Assembly (NCBI GenBank): GCA_040221475.1
Contig: JAVKEJ010000053.1
Span: forward strand, 372,001 to 436,000
From: WLXB01 sp040221475
GTDB taxonomy: Bacteria > Pseudomonadota > Alphaproteobacteria > Rhodospirillales > Rhodospirillaceae
Length of the DNA stretch: 64,000 nucleotides
Direction of reading: 5' to 3'
How positions within the stretch are numbered: position 1 is the first letter of the stretch; every line of letters starts with the position of its first letter. The translations under genes and the position numbers were made by a program. The notes below the pieces were generated by a model. That model was not told the DNA's origin, made no database searches, and worked only from the letters and a program-made list of their open reading frames with translations. Shown one piece after another: positions 24,489 to 33,852 of this stretch.

Positions 24489-25532
24489 ATGCCCCGCACA
24501 TCACGACGTCAGATTATCAAAATTGCCGCCGCCGCTGCCGTTATCCCCGCGTTTAGTAAAGCCCCTCGTGCGGCTGAAACAAACCGGACACTGGGAAAAG
24601 GCGGACCGGTGGTCTCAGCCGTAGGGCTTGGTTGTAATAATTTCGGCGGGCGGCTCGACGCTGCGGCCACGGAACGGGTTGTGCATGCAGCGGTCGATCT
24701 GGGAATCACCTTGTTTGACACGGCTGATGTTTATAGTGGCGGGGCCTCGGAGGAATACCTCGGTCAGGCCCTGGGTGCGCGACGTAGCAGCGTGCTCATT
24801 GCTACCAAGTTTGGCGGGGCAATGGGCAGTGGTCCTGCGCCAGATGGCGGTGGCTCACGTGCAGCGGTCATGTTTGCCGCAGAACAATCCCTGCGCCGTC
24901 TCAACACGGATGTTATTGATCTTTATCAGTATCACCGCCCTGACGGCGTAACCCCGATGGAGGAGACGTTGCGGGCCTTGGATGATCTCGTTCAACAGGG
25001 CAAAGTGCGTTATATCGGCCACTCAAATTTCAATGCGTCAGAGGCCCGCGCCTGCGCCAAAATTTCAGCAGGCGAGGGACTGACCGGCTACGTCACGGCG
25101 CAAAACCATTACAGCTTGCTGACCCGTGGTATTGAAGCTGAACTGGTTCCGGCCTGTGTGGAGCTTGGCCAAACGGTGCTTCCTTATTTCCCCCTTGAAA
25201 GCGGAACGCTCACCGGCAAGTACACGCGCGGCGAGGCTCCCGCAGAGGGTACGCGCATGGCGGCGTTTTCAGCCCGGTCACCAGATCTTGCTGACCGGTT
25301 TTTGAACGACGAGCGCTTTACCAAGATTGAGCAACTGAGTGATCTTGCTGAGTCGTCTGGTGCCGAGTTGCTCGACTTTGCCTTTGGGTGGTTGCTGAGC
25401 AAACCTTATATCGCCAGCGTCATTGCCGGAGCCTCGCGTCCGGATCAACTTGAGGCGAACGTGAAAGCAGCTGAATGGCGTCCAACACCAGAGGTGGACC
25501 AAGAGATCGATAGAATAACGCGCCCGGCTTGA
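24489..25532 (+). CDS. Tat-exported aldo/keto reductase
   Basis: 347 residues. Signal: SRRQIIKIAAAAAVIPAF with twin arginines at 6-7, cleavage near APRAAE. The AKR barrel is complete with the tetrad Asp and Tyr in LFDTADVYSGGASEEYLG, Lys in VLIATKFGG and His in DLYQYHRPDGV; C-terminal NADP-binding VIAGASRPDQLEANV is present. Family members reduce aldehydes and ketones with NADPH. Export by Tat would carry the folded enzyme with bound cofactor, as in glucose-fructose oxidoreductase. AGAGG precedes the ATG. Substrate unknown. Confidence 0.87.
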   Translation: MPRTSRRQIIKIAAAAAVIPAFSKAPRAAETNRTLGKGGPVVSAVGLGCNNFGGRLDAAATERVVHAAVDLGITLFDTADVYSGGASEEYLGQALGARRSSVLIATKFGGAMGSGPAPDGGGSRAAVMFAAEQSLRRLNTDVIDLYQYHRPDGVTPMEETLRALDDLVQQGKVRYIGHSNFNASEARACAKISAGEGLTGYVTAQNHYSLLTRGIEAELVPACVELGQTVLPYFPLESGTLTGKYTRGEAPAEGTRMAAFSARSPDLADRFLNDERFTKIEQLSDLAESSGAELLDFAFGWLLSKPYIASVIAGASRPDQLEANVKAAEWRPTPEVDQEIDRITRPA

Positions 25533-25688
25533 ATTCTAGGTGATGTGCTTGGCTCTGAGCCGGGTATGCGCTGTGAGCGGCGAGGTGGCACGGTTGCCTT
25601 TGCGTGATCTGACGCCATCTTAGCCGCCTGATGGTTAGGTTTTCGATACCTCCCCTGCAACGACCCCTTGCTGTGGGTTAGTATAGAA

Positions 25689-25702
25689 TTCAGAATTCTG
25701 AA
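25689..25702. promoter_or_regulatory. 14-bp perfect palindrome before membrane protein gene
   Basis: TTCAGAATTCTGAA is a perfect inverted repeat, 50 bases before the start codon at 25753. It could be an operator; the regulator is not in the window. Confidence 0.4.
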
Positions 25703-25752
25703 CCCGCCCGAGCAACACTCAGGGCTGTATGGGCTGACATTAAGGTTGGACG

Positions 25753-26784
25753 ATGACTGAAATCACGCCAGATCAACTTCCGGGCAAATCAAGTGGCCTT
25801 TTAAATAGTTCTTGGGGTTTGCCACTGGGTATCGCTTTTTGTGTCGCGTATACGGCTCTGATTTATATCCTAAAGCCCTTGTTGCCCGAGATTGATTTTG
25901 CCCCTGATACAGGATTTGCTCATTATTATTGGAAACTTCCAGACCCAACGTTTTGGTCACGGGCGACGGCTTGGGGCGGTTACATTCTCCATCAAGTCAC
26001 GATCTGGGGTATGATTTATTACGCCCAAAATAATAAGCTCTCCTACACCAAAGGTCTGCACCCCATTAATGTGATTGCGATGGCGGCCAACGCTGGCTTT
26101 GTGTTGTTGCACCTTTTGCAGACGCACATTTGGTATGATGGTACAGCGCAAGACACTCACATCATGTCGTCTCAAGGATCAGTCATTCTCCTGCTCGTGA
26201 TGGTTCTCATCATGGAAAACAAGCGCCGCGGCATCGCCTTTGGAAAATCTGTCGGCTTTTTGAACGAGCCGGGCCGGGCGATGCGCAAGTATCACGGCTA
26301 TATTTTTGCTTGGGCTGCCATTTACACGTTCTGGTATCACCCCATGGAAACCAGTGTCGGGCATCTCGTAGGTACGTTTTATACTTGTATGATCATGCTG
26401 CAAGGCAGCCTGATGTTTACCCGAGCTCATGTGAACAAATACTGGACGACAAGCCTGGAATTTTTTGTCGTCATTCACGGCACAATTGTCGCTCTGATGA
26501 ATGCCAACGGCCAGTGGGGACAGTTTATGTTTGGCTTCCTGGCCATGTTTATCATCACTCAAATGCATGGTTTAGGTCTCAGCCGCTGGCTTAGGTGGGC
26601 TTTTATTGCGGCCTATCTGGGGGCGATCGGGGTCGTTTATGGCAGCCGCGGATGGCAAACCATTGAAGAAGTCCCGCGTGTGCCCCTGGTTGAGTATCTC
26701 CTGGTTTTCTTAATTGGCGGTATTGTATGGGCCGGAATATGGGTGCTGGCCCGTCTTTCGGGCAAAGACCGCGCAAAAGCCTAA
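25753..26784 (+). CDS. histidine-rich polytopic membrane protein, unknown family
   Basis: 343 residues with about nine predicted transmembrane helices. Many histidines sit in or at helix ends: GGYILHQVTIW, LLHLLQTHIWYDG, DTHIMSSQG, KYHGYIFAW, FWYHPMETSVGHLVG, TRAHVNKYW, FVVIHGTIV and QMHGLGLS. Such spacing suits heme b or metal ligands in a membrane oxidoreductase, but no named family comes to mind. AAGG precedes the ATG. It follows the aldo/keto reductase after 220 bases and could pass electrons or reduce a membrane-soluble substrate; that is a guess. Confidence 0.72.
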   Translation: MTEITPDQLPGKSSGLLNSSWGLPLGIAFCVAYTALIYILKPLLPEIDFAPDTGFAHYYWKLPDPTFWSRATAWGGYILHQVTIWGMIYYAQNNKLSYTKGLHPINVIAMAANAGFVLLHLLQTHIWYDGTAQDTHIMSSQGSVILLLVMVLIMENKRRGIAFGKSVGFLNEPGRAMRKYHGYIFAWAAIYTFWYHPMETSVGHLVGTFYTCMIMLQGSLMFTRAHVNKYWTTSLEFFVVIHGTIVALMNANGQWGQFMFGFLAMFIITQMHGLGLSRWLRWAFIAAYLGAIGVVYGSRGWQTIEEVPRVPLVEYLLVFLIGGIVWAGIWVLARLSGKDRAKA

Positions 26785-26913
26785 AAAAGGGCCTCCAAAG
26801 CGGGATCACAAAAAGCGCGACCACGCCATGGTTGTGCTCAAAAGGGGCTCGTGCTGAGGGGCTCAATCTGTCTATAGTTCGAACGAACTTTTCAGACTGT
26901 TTGGGCCTTTCCA

Positions 26914-28296
26914 ATGACTTCAGCCTTAGATAACTTTTTCAAGAAGACAGCTAAAATTGAAAGCCACGAGCTACGGGCAGTTCTTGTATCGTTTGTGTAC
27001 CTGTTCTGCCTCATGGCCAGCTACTACACCATGCGGCCGTTGCGCGATGCGCTGGCCTCCGAGGTCGCGTCTGAGGATTTGAAGTGGTTGTGGACGGGTA
27101 CATTTATCGCATCCACGCTTGCCGCTGTCATTTTCGGCTGGGTGGTCTCACGGTATAAAATTTCTTCCTGTTTGCCTTGGATCTACGCATTTTTCATCTT
27201 CAATATCGGCATTTTCTACGTTTTGATGCGCGAATATCCGCTTGGCAGCGCGGACACAATGACGGCCCCGATTATGAATGTTTGGCCGGTCGTTCTTGGA
27301 GAAGTCAAGGTTAGTACCGTCGTGGCCTGTGTCTATTACGTGTGGCTCAGCGTCTTTAACATGTTTGTTGTCTCAGTGTTCTGGAGTTTCCTTGCAGATC
27401 GTTACAGCAAAGAGCAATCAAAACGCTTGTTTGGTTTTGTTGCCGCTGGTGGCAGTGCCGGTGCAGCACTCGGACCTCTAGCAACGGCGGCGATCGTGAG
27501 CAATGTTGGCGTAGATAACATGCTGCTCATTGCGGCAATTGTTCTGTCCATTACCCTTATTTGTATCCGCGACTTAACCCAACACACCGATGGCGGACAT
27601 ATCGAAGATCCCAGCCAGAAAGCCTCCAAGGATAAGCTTGGCGGATCGTCCTGGTCAGGGTTCTCCACACTGATAAAAGACCCTTACTTATTGGCGATTG
27701 CTGTTTTTATCTGTCTGTATACGTTCATCTCGACCATCTTCTACGTGGCACAGGTTGATTTGGTGCGAGCCGCATTTGAAACACGCGAAGCACGCTATGC
27801 CGTAAATGCCATTGTGGATGGGGTTGTCAACGGCCTCGCGATCTTTACCCAGTTGTTTGTCACGTCTCGGCTAGCGGGGCGTTGGGGTTTGGTCTTCCTG
27901 TTGGCCTGTATGCCCGCGTTTATGATTTTTGCCTTCTTCTCGCTCAGCGCGTTTCCGGTCTTAATGATGATCCTGTCACTCCAGGTCATTCGCAGAGCTG
28001 GTAATTTTGCGCTGACCCGTCCGGGTCGCGAAATGTTGTGGACGGTGGTCGATCGCGACCGCAAGTATAAAGCCAAGAACGTGATCGATACCTCCGTTTA
28101 CCGGGGGGCGGATCTGGTTAACATCTGGATTGAGAATGGTTTGAGGTCGGCCGGTTTTGGGCTGGCGCAAATTGCACTGGTTGGCTCTGGTGTCGCCGCG
28201 CTGTGGTGTGGTGTTTCCATTTGGCTTGGCAAGACGGCAGAAAAGCGCCAATCCGACAAACCGGACGGCGTTAAACAACCCGCTGCGGCTGAGTGA
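26914..28296 (+). CDS. NTP/NDP-exchange-transporter-like MFS protein
   Basis: 460 residues, about 12 helices. The opening LVSFVYLFCLMASYYTMRPLRDALASE is typical of the bacterial proteins annotated as ATP:ADP antiporter (AAA) family or related MFS; AAGGSAGAALGPL and RRAGNFALTRPGREMLWTVVDRDRKYKAKNVIDTSVYRGAD are further marks. In free-living bacteria the substrate is unclear and need not be a nucleotide. It lies in the same direction as the gene upstream with a 129-base gap and precedes an exported SDR gene. No strong ribosome site seen. Confidence 0.65.
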   Translation: MTSALDNFFKKTAKIESHELRAVLVSFVYLFCLMASYYTMRPLRDALASEVASEDLKWLWTGTFIASTLAAVIFGWVVSRYKISSCLPWIYAFFIFNIGIFYVLMREYPLGSADTMTAPIMNVWPVVLGEVKVSTVVACVYYVWLSVFNMFVVSVFWSFLADRYSKEQSKRLFGFVAAGGSAGAALGPLATAAIVSNVGVDNMLLIAAIVLSITLICIRDLTQHTDGGHIEDPSQKASKDKLGGSSWSGFSTLIKDPYLLAIAVFICLYTFISTIFYVAQVDLVRAAFETREARYAVNAIVDGVVNGLAIFTQLFVTSRLAGRWGLVFLLACMPAFMIFAFFSLSAFPVLMMILSLQVIRRAGNFALTRPGREMLWTVVDRDRKYKAKNVIDTSVYRGADLVNIWIENGLRSAGFGLAQIALVGSGVAALWCGVSIWLGKTAEKRQSDKPDGVKQPAAAE

Positions 28297-28356
28297 GCGC
28301 AGTGTATTTTCAAAACACGAGAGTAAGTTCAATTAAGTAAAGGGATGGAGAAACAA

Positions 28357-29142
28357 ATGTTTAAAACACTTTCAGTATCGACAGTGGCAGCCGTCGCCAT
28401 GACGACTTCAAGCTGGGCAGCAGATTTGGTGGTTGTGGTTGGTGGTACCGGTGCCACCGGCTGGGAAACAGTTAAAGAAGCTGTTGCTCAAGGCTATGAA
28501 GTGCGCGCCACCACAACGAACGTCGAACGTGCAAAAGAGAGCAAGCCTGAAGACGGTTTCACCTGGATCAAGATGGATGCTCGTATTCCTGATGATATTC
28601 GGGCAGCCTTTGATGGTGCGGATTATGTGATTTCTACGTTAGGCGGGTCCTGCTTTGATCCGGGTGGCCCGAGTTCTGCCCGTCACGTAGATTTCCAGGG
28701 TGTGATCGATATGGCCGGCATTTCTAAGGACAAGGGTGTTAAGCACTTTGTTCTGACCTCTTCCATTGGTGCCGGCTTGCCAGATCAGCCGCTCAACCAG
28801 TTCTGCGACAATGTCCAGATGTGGAAGTGGCTTGGTGAAGACTATCTCCGTGACGGCGACTTGCCCTATACCATAGTGCGCCCTGGAGGCCTCGGTACAG
28901 ACGAAGGCGGTAAGCAAGGGATCAAGATGACCGGACCACGCGGTCTAGAAACCGGTTTTATTCAACGTGCTGACGTTGCGAAAGTTTTGGTTGCCGCAGT
29001 CGGTAACAAGGACGCGGCCAACAAAACCATTGAGATTGCAGGCGATCCAGAAGGTGAAGTTGATGGTTGGCGTGATGATTTTGCCACTATACCGGCCGAC
29101 GCAGCACAAGCGCCGCCATTGACTCCTGGTCAGGGCGAATGA
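28357..29142 (+). CDS. exported NAD(P)-binding SDR-like protein
   Basis: 261 residues from the ATG at 28357, which has GGAG six bases upstream; an ATG at 28345 would lack a ribosome site. Signal peptide MFKTLSVSTVAAVAMTTSSWAA leads straight into the first Rossmann strand, LVVVVGGTGATGW. Other atypical-SDR (NmrA/SDR_a5) parts: GADYVISTLGGSC, VKHFVLTSSIGAG, YTIVRPGGLGTDEGG, RADVAKVLVAAVGN. Binding of a nicotinamide cofactor is expected, catalysis is uncertain since no YxxxK is clear. ATGA overlap links it to its paralogue downstream. Confidence 0.8.
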   Translation: MFKTLSVSTVAAVAMTTSSWAADLVVVVGGTGATGWETVKEAVAQGYEVRATTTNVERAKESKPEDGFTWIKMDARIPDDIRAAFDGADYVISTLGGSCFDPGGPSSARHVDFQGVIDMAGISKDKGVKHFVLTSSIGAGLPDQPLNQFCDNVQMWKWLGEDYLRDGDLPYTIVRPGGLGTDEGGKQGIKMTGPRGLETGFIQRADVAKVLVAAVGNKDAANKTIEIAGDPEGEVDGWRDDFATIPADAAQAPPLTPGQGE

Positions 29143-29906
29143 CAACACGCAGACGGCTTGTCCAAGCCACTATAGCGATTGGACTGACGGCGATCGGGGC
29201 GGCTCCAAAATATGGAGCTGCCCAATCGCGTGAAAGAGTACTGGTTGCTGGTGGGACCGGGAGAACCGGTCGTTTTGTTGTCGATGATTTAATCCGCACT
29301 GGCGTGGTTGTGCGCGGCTTAACCCGAAGTCCTGACCGCGCTACGGAACGTGCGCCGGATGCTGAATGGGTCAGAGGCGACGTGCGTGATCCCGCCAGCC
29401 TTGTTGCCGCCTTTCGGGACGTTGACCGTGTGATATCCGTTTTAGGAGCGACTGAGACGACTGGTCCTAACAGCCCTGAGGCGGTTGAGTATCAGGGCAA
29501 TGTGAATCTCATCGACTTGGCAAAATCCACAGGCGTTAAACAGCTGGTGATGATCACCTCATTGTCGGCTGGGCGCGTGGATTCAGAACCGGAACTGGCC
29601 GAGCGCTTTCGAGGTATGGGATGGAAGAATAAAGCTGAACATTACCTCCGCGATAGCGGGGTGCCATACACTATTGTTGGTCCCGGTGGATTGCGCGACT
29701 ATCAAGGCGGTACCCAGGGTATTCAATTCCAGCCTGAAACCGAGATTAAAACGGGTGTTATTTCTCGTGAAGATGTCGGCGCGGTTATGGCGGAAGCGGC
29801 CAGAAACCCTGATGCGTTGATGAAGACACTTCGGATCGTCAATGATGCCTCGCTGCCGGTGAACGGCTGGCGCTCTGCATTGGCTGATGTTCCGAAAGAC
29901 GCTTAG
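29139..29906 (+). CDS. Tat/Sec-exported NAD(P)-binding SDR-like protein
   Basis: 255 residues, paralogue of the preceding gene. The N terminus TTRRRLVQATIAIGLTAIG is a Tat-like signal with cleavage near YGAAQS; then VLVAGGTGRTGRFVVDDL (dinucleotide loop), VDRVISVLGATETTGPNS, VKQLVMITSLSAG, YTIVGPGGLRDYQGG and REDVGAVMAEAARN. The two proteins share the pattern STLG/SVLG, TSSIGAG/TSLSAG and VRPGGL/VGPGGL. Starts in an ATGA overlap, so both are likely made together and may form a heterodimer. Substrate unknown. Confidence 0.8.
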   Translation: MTTRRRLVQATIAIGLTAIGAAPKYGAAQSRERVLVAGGTGRTGRFVVDDLIRTGVVVRGLTRSPDRATERAPDAEWVRGDVRDPASLVAAFRDVDRVISVLGATETTGPNSPEAVEYQGNVNLIDLAKSTGVKQLVMITSLSAGRVDSEPELAERFRGMGWKNKAEHYLRDSGVPYTIVGPGGLRDYQGGTQGIQFQPETEIKTGVISREDVGAVMAEAARNPDALMKTLRIVNDASLPVNGWRSALADVPKDA

Positions 29907-30049
29907 AAATTGTTCTAATCAGCCCAGCATAGCGGGCCATTTGTCTGCAGAGCCACCCCCACCGCGAAGTTGAGTTTGAGTTCAGCTTTGTGTCGCTAGG
30001 AGCATGCTGCATACTGTTTGGTGTTATCAATGGCGGCGAGGAGTCTGTT

Positions 30050-30568
30050 ATGCGGAGCTGGTTCTATGAACAGATGGCGATGTATACAGCTTATCACCAA
30101 GATACGAGAAACTGTGCGACGCATTTCCTCGGTGTTCCGTTAATCGTTTTTTCTATTCTTATCGCATTTTCGTTTGTTTCATTTGGTCAGATCGGAAGCA
30201 TAAACGTAACGCTGGCGGTTGTGTTTCTTGCCTTCGTCATGCTGGTGTATCTGGTGGCTGTTCCGATAATGGGCATTGTGGCTACAGTTATCCATATCCC
30301 CATGCTTTGGTATGCAGAAGGTCTTGCACAAGGCGAGGCAGACTTTGCATGGGTTGTCATTGGGTCATGTTTCGTCGGGGGTTGGGTCTTACAACTCATC
30401 GGTCATATGTTTGAAGGTCGGCGGCCAGCCCTGACAGACAATATCTTACAAATTTTTATGGCGCCTGGATTTCTTGTCGTGGAAGGTCTGTTTGCGTGCG
30501 GCCTGTTGTCTAATCTGAGAGACAATCTGAAAGAACGATCACGCAAATTCGAAACTGAATCTGCGTGA
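30050..30568 (+). CDS. Mpo1-like (DUF962) membrane protein
   Basis: 172 residues from the ATG at 30050, which has GAGGAG six bases upstream; the frame is open back to 29990. DUF962 marks: YTAYHQDTRNCATHFLGVPL near the N terminus and LIGHMFEGRRPAL after the third helix; four helices and the conserved histidines are present. The yeast homologue Mpo1 is an Fe(II)-dependent dioxygenase in alpha-oxidation of 2-hydroxy fatty acids at a membrane; the bacterial role is less known. It ends 15 bases before the convergent RND permease gene. Confidence 0.85.
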   Translation: MRSWFYEQMAMYTAYHQDTRNCATHFLGVPLIVFSILIAFSFVSFGQIGSINVTLAVVFLAFVMLVYLVAVPIMGIVATVIHIPMLWYAEGLAQGEADFAWVVIGSCFVGGWVLQLIGHMFEGRRPALTDNILQIFMAPGFLVVEGLFACGLLSNLRDNLKERSRKFETESA

Positions 30569-30583
30569 TCGCTTTCTAGATTT

Positions 30584-33500
30584 TTACTCGGCGGGAAGCG
30601 GTGGCACAACGTCAGGGTCTTTTTGTCCTCGTGCTTTGCGCACAAGACGCTTAACCATCGTAATTTTTTCTGTTCGCCATAGAGACACGCGCTCTCTGGC
30701 CATCAGCATGCACGGCGTAAAGACAAGGGTGAGGGCGGTGGAGAACACCAAACCATAAATGATGGCCTGAGACATATAGGCCCACCACTCTGTTGCCGGA
30801 TCCCCAATGGTGACCGTCCGATTGAAAAAGTCGACATTGAACTGTGTCGCCGTTGGCACCAACCCGAGAACAGTTGTACCAGTCGTTAAGAGCACCGGGC
30901 GAAGACGGTCTATGCCGGTCTTCATTACAGCTTCTCTGAGAGATCTGGTGCCATCGTTGAACGAATTAAAGGTATCAATCAACACGATGTTGTTGTTGAC
31001 CACGATCCCGGCCAAGGCAATCGTTCCAATTCCTGACATCACAATGCTGAAACTAGAACCTGTGACCAGCAGCCCTAGGAACACGCCTGACGTTGAGAAC
31101 AGCACAGCTGTCAGCACAACAAACACAGAATAAAAACTGTTGAACTGTGCGAGCAGAATGATTCCCATCATGAAGATGGCAAGGAGAAAGGCGTTGGTCA
31201 GAAAGCTGCTGCTGGCTTCTGAGTCAGCTTGCTCGCCTTTAAAGTTTACCGCCACACTGCCTGGAATCTGCTGAGTGGCCAGCCATTGCTTAAGGCGCAC
31301 CACCTGAAGTCCAGAGTAGAAACCCGGCTTTGCATCGGCGGCAACTTTCATGGTTCTCACGCCATCGACACGGGCAATCTCGCCAGCCTGTTGAACGGGT
31401 ACACGGTCAACGAAGTTGCTGATCGGTACCGGGGCGCGACCTGTTTCAATTCTAACCTGATCAAGACTGCGGATAGACCGCAGGTTTTCGGGGTAGCGAA
31501 CAACAATATCAATTTCTTCTTCGCTATCATCGGGCCGGTATTCCCCAAGTTTCAGGCCGTTTGTAATCAATTGAATCGATTGACCAATGACGGTGACGTC
31601 TGCGTCATATTTTGATGCCTCAGCACGATCTACTTTGAGCTGCCATTCAATTCCTGGCAGAGGCCGGTTATCGGACTCACTCTTAAATCCACCGACGTCT
31701 TCCATGCCGCGACGGATAAGGTCGACTGTATTAATGAGCGCTGCAGAGTCTTTTGACGCGACTTCAATCTGAATGGCTTGCCCCGTTGTTGGGCCATGAC
31801 CTTCTTTCTTGAGGACGACTTGGATGCCAGGAATAGTGCTGACACGGTTTTCGATATCCGCGAGGATTTCAACCGCTGGGCGGCGTTCGTTCCAAGGCAT
31901 CATCTCGACTTTGATATCGCCGATAAAATCAGGTGCTGGCGCGTTTGCGCCTGCACCAGGTGGACGACCAGTCGTGGCGTAAATAAACTTAATTCCATCC
32001 AAGCCAAGAACTTGGTTTTCAACTTCACCAACAAGGCGATGCTGCTCTTCCAGGGAAAGATTGCCACGCGCATGGATGTCCAGGGTTGCTGAATCAGGCT
32101 CTTGAGGCGGGAAGAAATAAACGCCTTTGCCATAGTTAGAATAGAGAACCTGAACCACAACAAGAGAGACGATTGTGCCAATGATGACCTTGCCTGGATT
32201 GTCTAGGCACTTGTTCAGAACCTTTGAATACCAAACAGAAAGTGCAGTTGAAGCACGTGGCTTCTTTTTGGCGCTTTGCAATGATGATTTTAAATTCGCA
32301 CCGATGGCTGGGACGAAAATTAAGGCCATCACAAGAGCGGCTGATAAAACGCTGATCAATGTGATTGGAAGGTACTTAAAGAAGGCCCCCGTATTACCCG
32401 GCCAGAACAGTAAGGGTAGAAACACGACCAAGGTCGTCGCAGTTGAAGAGGTGATGGGCCAAGCCATCCGCTGGGCAGCCATAACATAAGCGTCTTTCGG
32501 CGAAACACCTTCTTCTTTTAGACTCTCTGCATTCTCAACGACGACGATCGCGCCATCGACCAAAATCCCCACAGATAAGATTAAGCCAATAAGGGCGAGT
32601 GCATTGAGTGTGATGCCCATTGTCGCCAGCACTAAAATGCCGGTCAGAAACGAACCGGGTATGGCGATGCCTACCAGAAGTCCTGAGCGGAACCCTAGGA
32701 CGGCCATACAAATGGCCATAACGATGATAACGGCGGAGATGACGCTGTTTTGCAGGCTATCGAACCGTGATGTGATGTTTTCGGTATCATCAACAGGGAA
32801 CGACACAGATAAACCTTCCGGCCACGCTGGCTCAAGGCGTTCCACCAGCGCCCGGGCCGTTGCAATCGTATCGACCACATTAGCTTCGGGACGACGGCTG
32901 ATATCGACGGTGACAGCAGGCTTGCCGTTAATGCTAACGAACGTCTGACGGTCTTTAAATGTTCTGCGTATGTCTGCTATATCGCCAAGGGTAACGACAG
33001 CATTATCTGTAGACTTTACGGGTAAATTATAAATGTCCTGTGAGGTTTCAAACAATCCAGGCACAGTAACGGCAAAACGACCGCTCCCTGTATCCAAATT
33101 GCCTGCAGCGACCAGGCGGTTTGAGCGGCTAAAGACACGGAAAAGTTCGTCTTTATTAAGGCCATAGTACTCGACCAAGAGCGGATCAATGATGATTTCG
33201 ACTTGCTCTTCGCGCGCTCCAGAGATGGTGGCATCCAAGACAGATGGAATTTGGCGAACCTCGTCGCGCAGTCCACGCGCTAGGGTTAACAATGTGCGCT
33301 CAGGTAGATCACCGGAAAGGGCAACGGTTAGAACCGGCCGACGGGTAAAATCAACTTGGCTGATTTGAGGTTCCAAAGCTTCTTCAGGCAGATCTGGTTT
33401 AACCCGGTCAACGGCCGCGCGCACGTCTTGCAGGGCTTCTTCTTCGCCAATGCCCGCATCAAATTCAAGCACCACATTGGCCCCACCTTGATAAGCGGTT

Positions 33501-33748
33501 GCACGTAGTTCTTTGACGCCTTCAAGGTTTTGAAGTTCTTCTTCAAGGGGGCGGATCAGCAGGCGTTCCGAGTCTTCTGGCGAGACGCCTTCCAAAATGA
33601 CAGATGTGTATATGACTGTAATCGCCAGCTGAGGCAGAGATTCACGCGGAACGCTCATGTAGGCTGTGATGCCGCTTAATATCAGCACGACAAAAGCAGA
33701 GAAGACAATTTTCGAACGCCGCGCAGCGACAGCAATCAAGGTATTCAT
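30584..33748 (-). CDS. RND efflux pump permease (HAE1-like), second copy
   Basis: 1054 residues, full-length AcrB-type inner-membrane permease with 12 helices and two large periplasmic loops. Marks: N-terminal FSAFVVLILSGITAYMSVPRE, helix 4 LILSVGILVDGAIVVVEN (one Asp of the AcrB Asp-Asp pair, the second being Gly), GIGTIALAGIVVNNNIVLID and RLRPVLLTTGTTVLGLVPTA. It exports substrates by proton drive, with the adaptor at 37207 and an outer-membrane channel not present here. It lies 104 bases behind the first copy, as in MdtB-MdtC pairs. Substrates unknown. Confidence 0.92.
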   Translation of the reverse strand: MNTLIAVAARRSKIVFSAFVVLILSGITAYMSVPRESLPQLAITVIYTSVILEGVSPEDSERLLIRPLEEELQNLEGVKELRATAYQGGANVVLEFDAGIGEEEALQDVRAAVDRVKPDLPEEALEPQISQVDFTRRPVLTVALSGDLPERTLLTLARGLRDEVRQIPSVLDATISGAREEQVEIIIDPLLVEYYGLNKDELFRVFSRSNRLVAAGNLDTGSGRFAVTVPGLFETSQDIYNLPVKSTDNAVVTLGDIADIRRTFKDRQTFVSINGKPAVTVDISRRPEANVVDTIATARALVERLEPAWPEGLSVSFPVDDTENITSRFDSLQNSVISAVIIVMAICMAVLGFRSGLLVGIAIPGSFLTGILVLATMGITLNALALIGLILSVGILVDGAIVVVENAESLKEEGVSPKDAYVMAAQRMAWPITSSTATTLVVFLPLLFWPGNTGAFFKYLPITLISVLSAALVMALIFVPAIGANLKSSLQSAKKKPRASTALSVWYSKVLNKCLDNPGKVIIGTIVSLVVVQVLYSNYGKGVYFFPPQEPDSATLDIHARGNLSLEEQHRLVGEVENQVLGLDGIKFIYATTGRPPGAGANAPAPDFIGDIKVEMMPWNERRPAVEILADIENRVSTIPGIQVVLKKEGHGPTTGQAIQIEVASKDSAALINTVDLIRRGMEDVGGFKSESDNRPLPGIEWQLKVDRAEASKYDADVTVIGQSIQLITNGLKLGEYRPDDSEEEIDIVVRYPENLRSIRSLDQVRIETGRAPVPISNFVDRVPVQQAGEIARVDGVRTMKVAADAKPGFYSGLQVVRLKQWLATQQIPGSVAVNFKGEQADSEASSSFLTNAFLLAIFMMGIILLAQFNSFYSVFVVLTAVLFSTSGVFLGLLVTGSSFSIVMSGIGTIALAGIVVNNNIVLIDTFNSFNDGTRSLREAVMKTGIDRLRPVLLTTGTTVLGLVPTATQFNVDFFNRTVTIGDPATEWWAYMSQAIIYGLVFSTALTLVFTPCMLMARERVSLWRTEKITMVKRLVRKARGQKDPDVVPPLPAE

Positions 33749-33852
33749 AATGGCGTCTCTCGCCCCAACTCATTGTAATAAATAAAGAACCGCTTTTAAG
33801 GCGCTATTGGTGTATTTACGTGATTGAGCGGCCTTTAGATCAGGGCTTTGCC

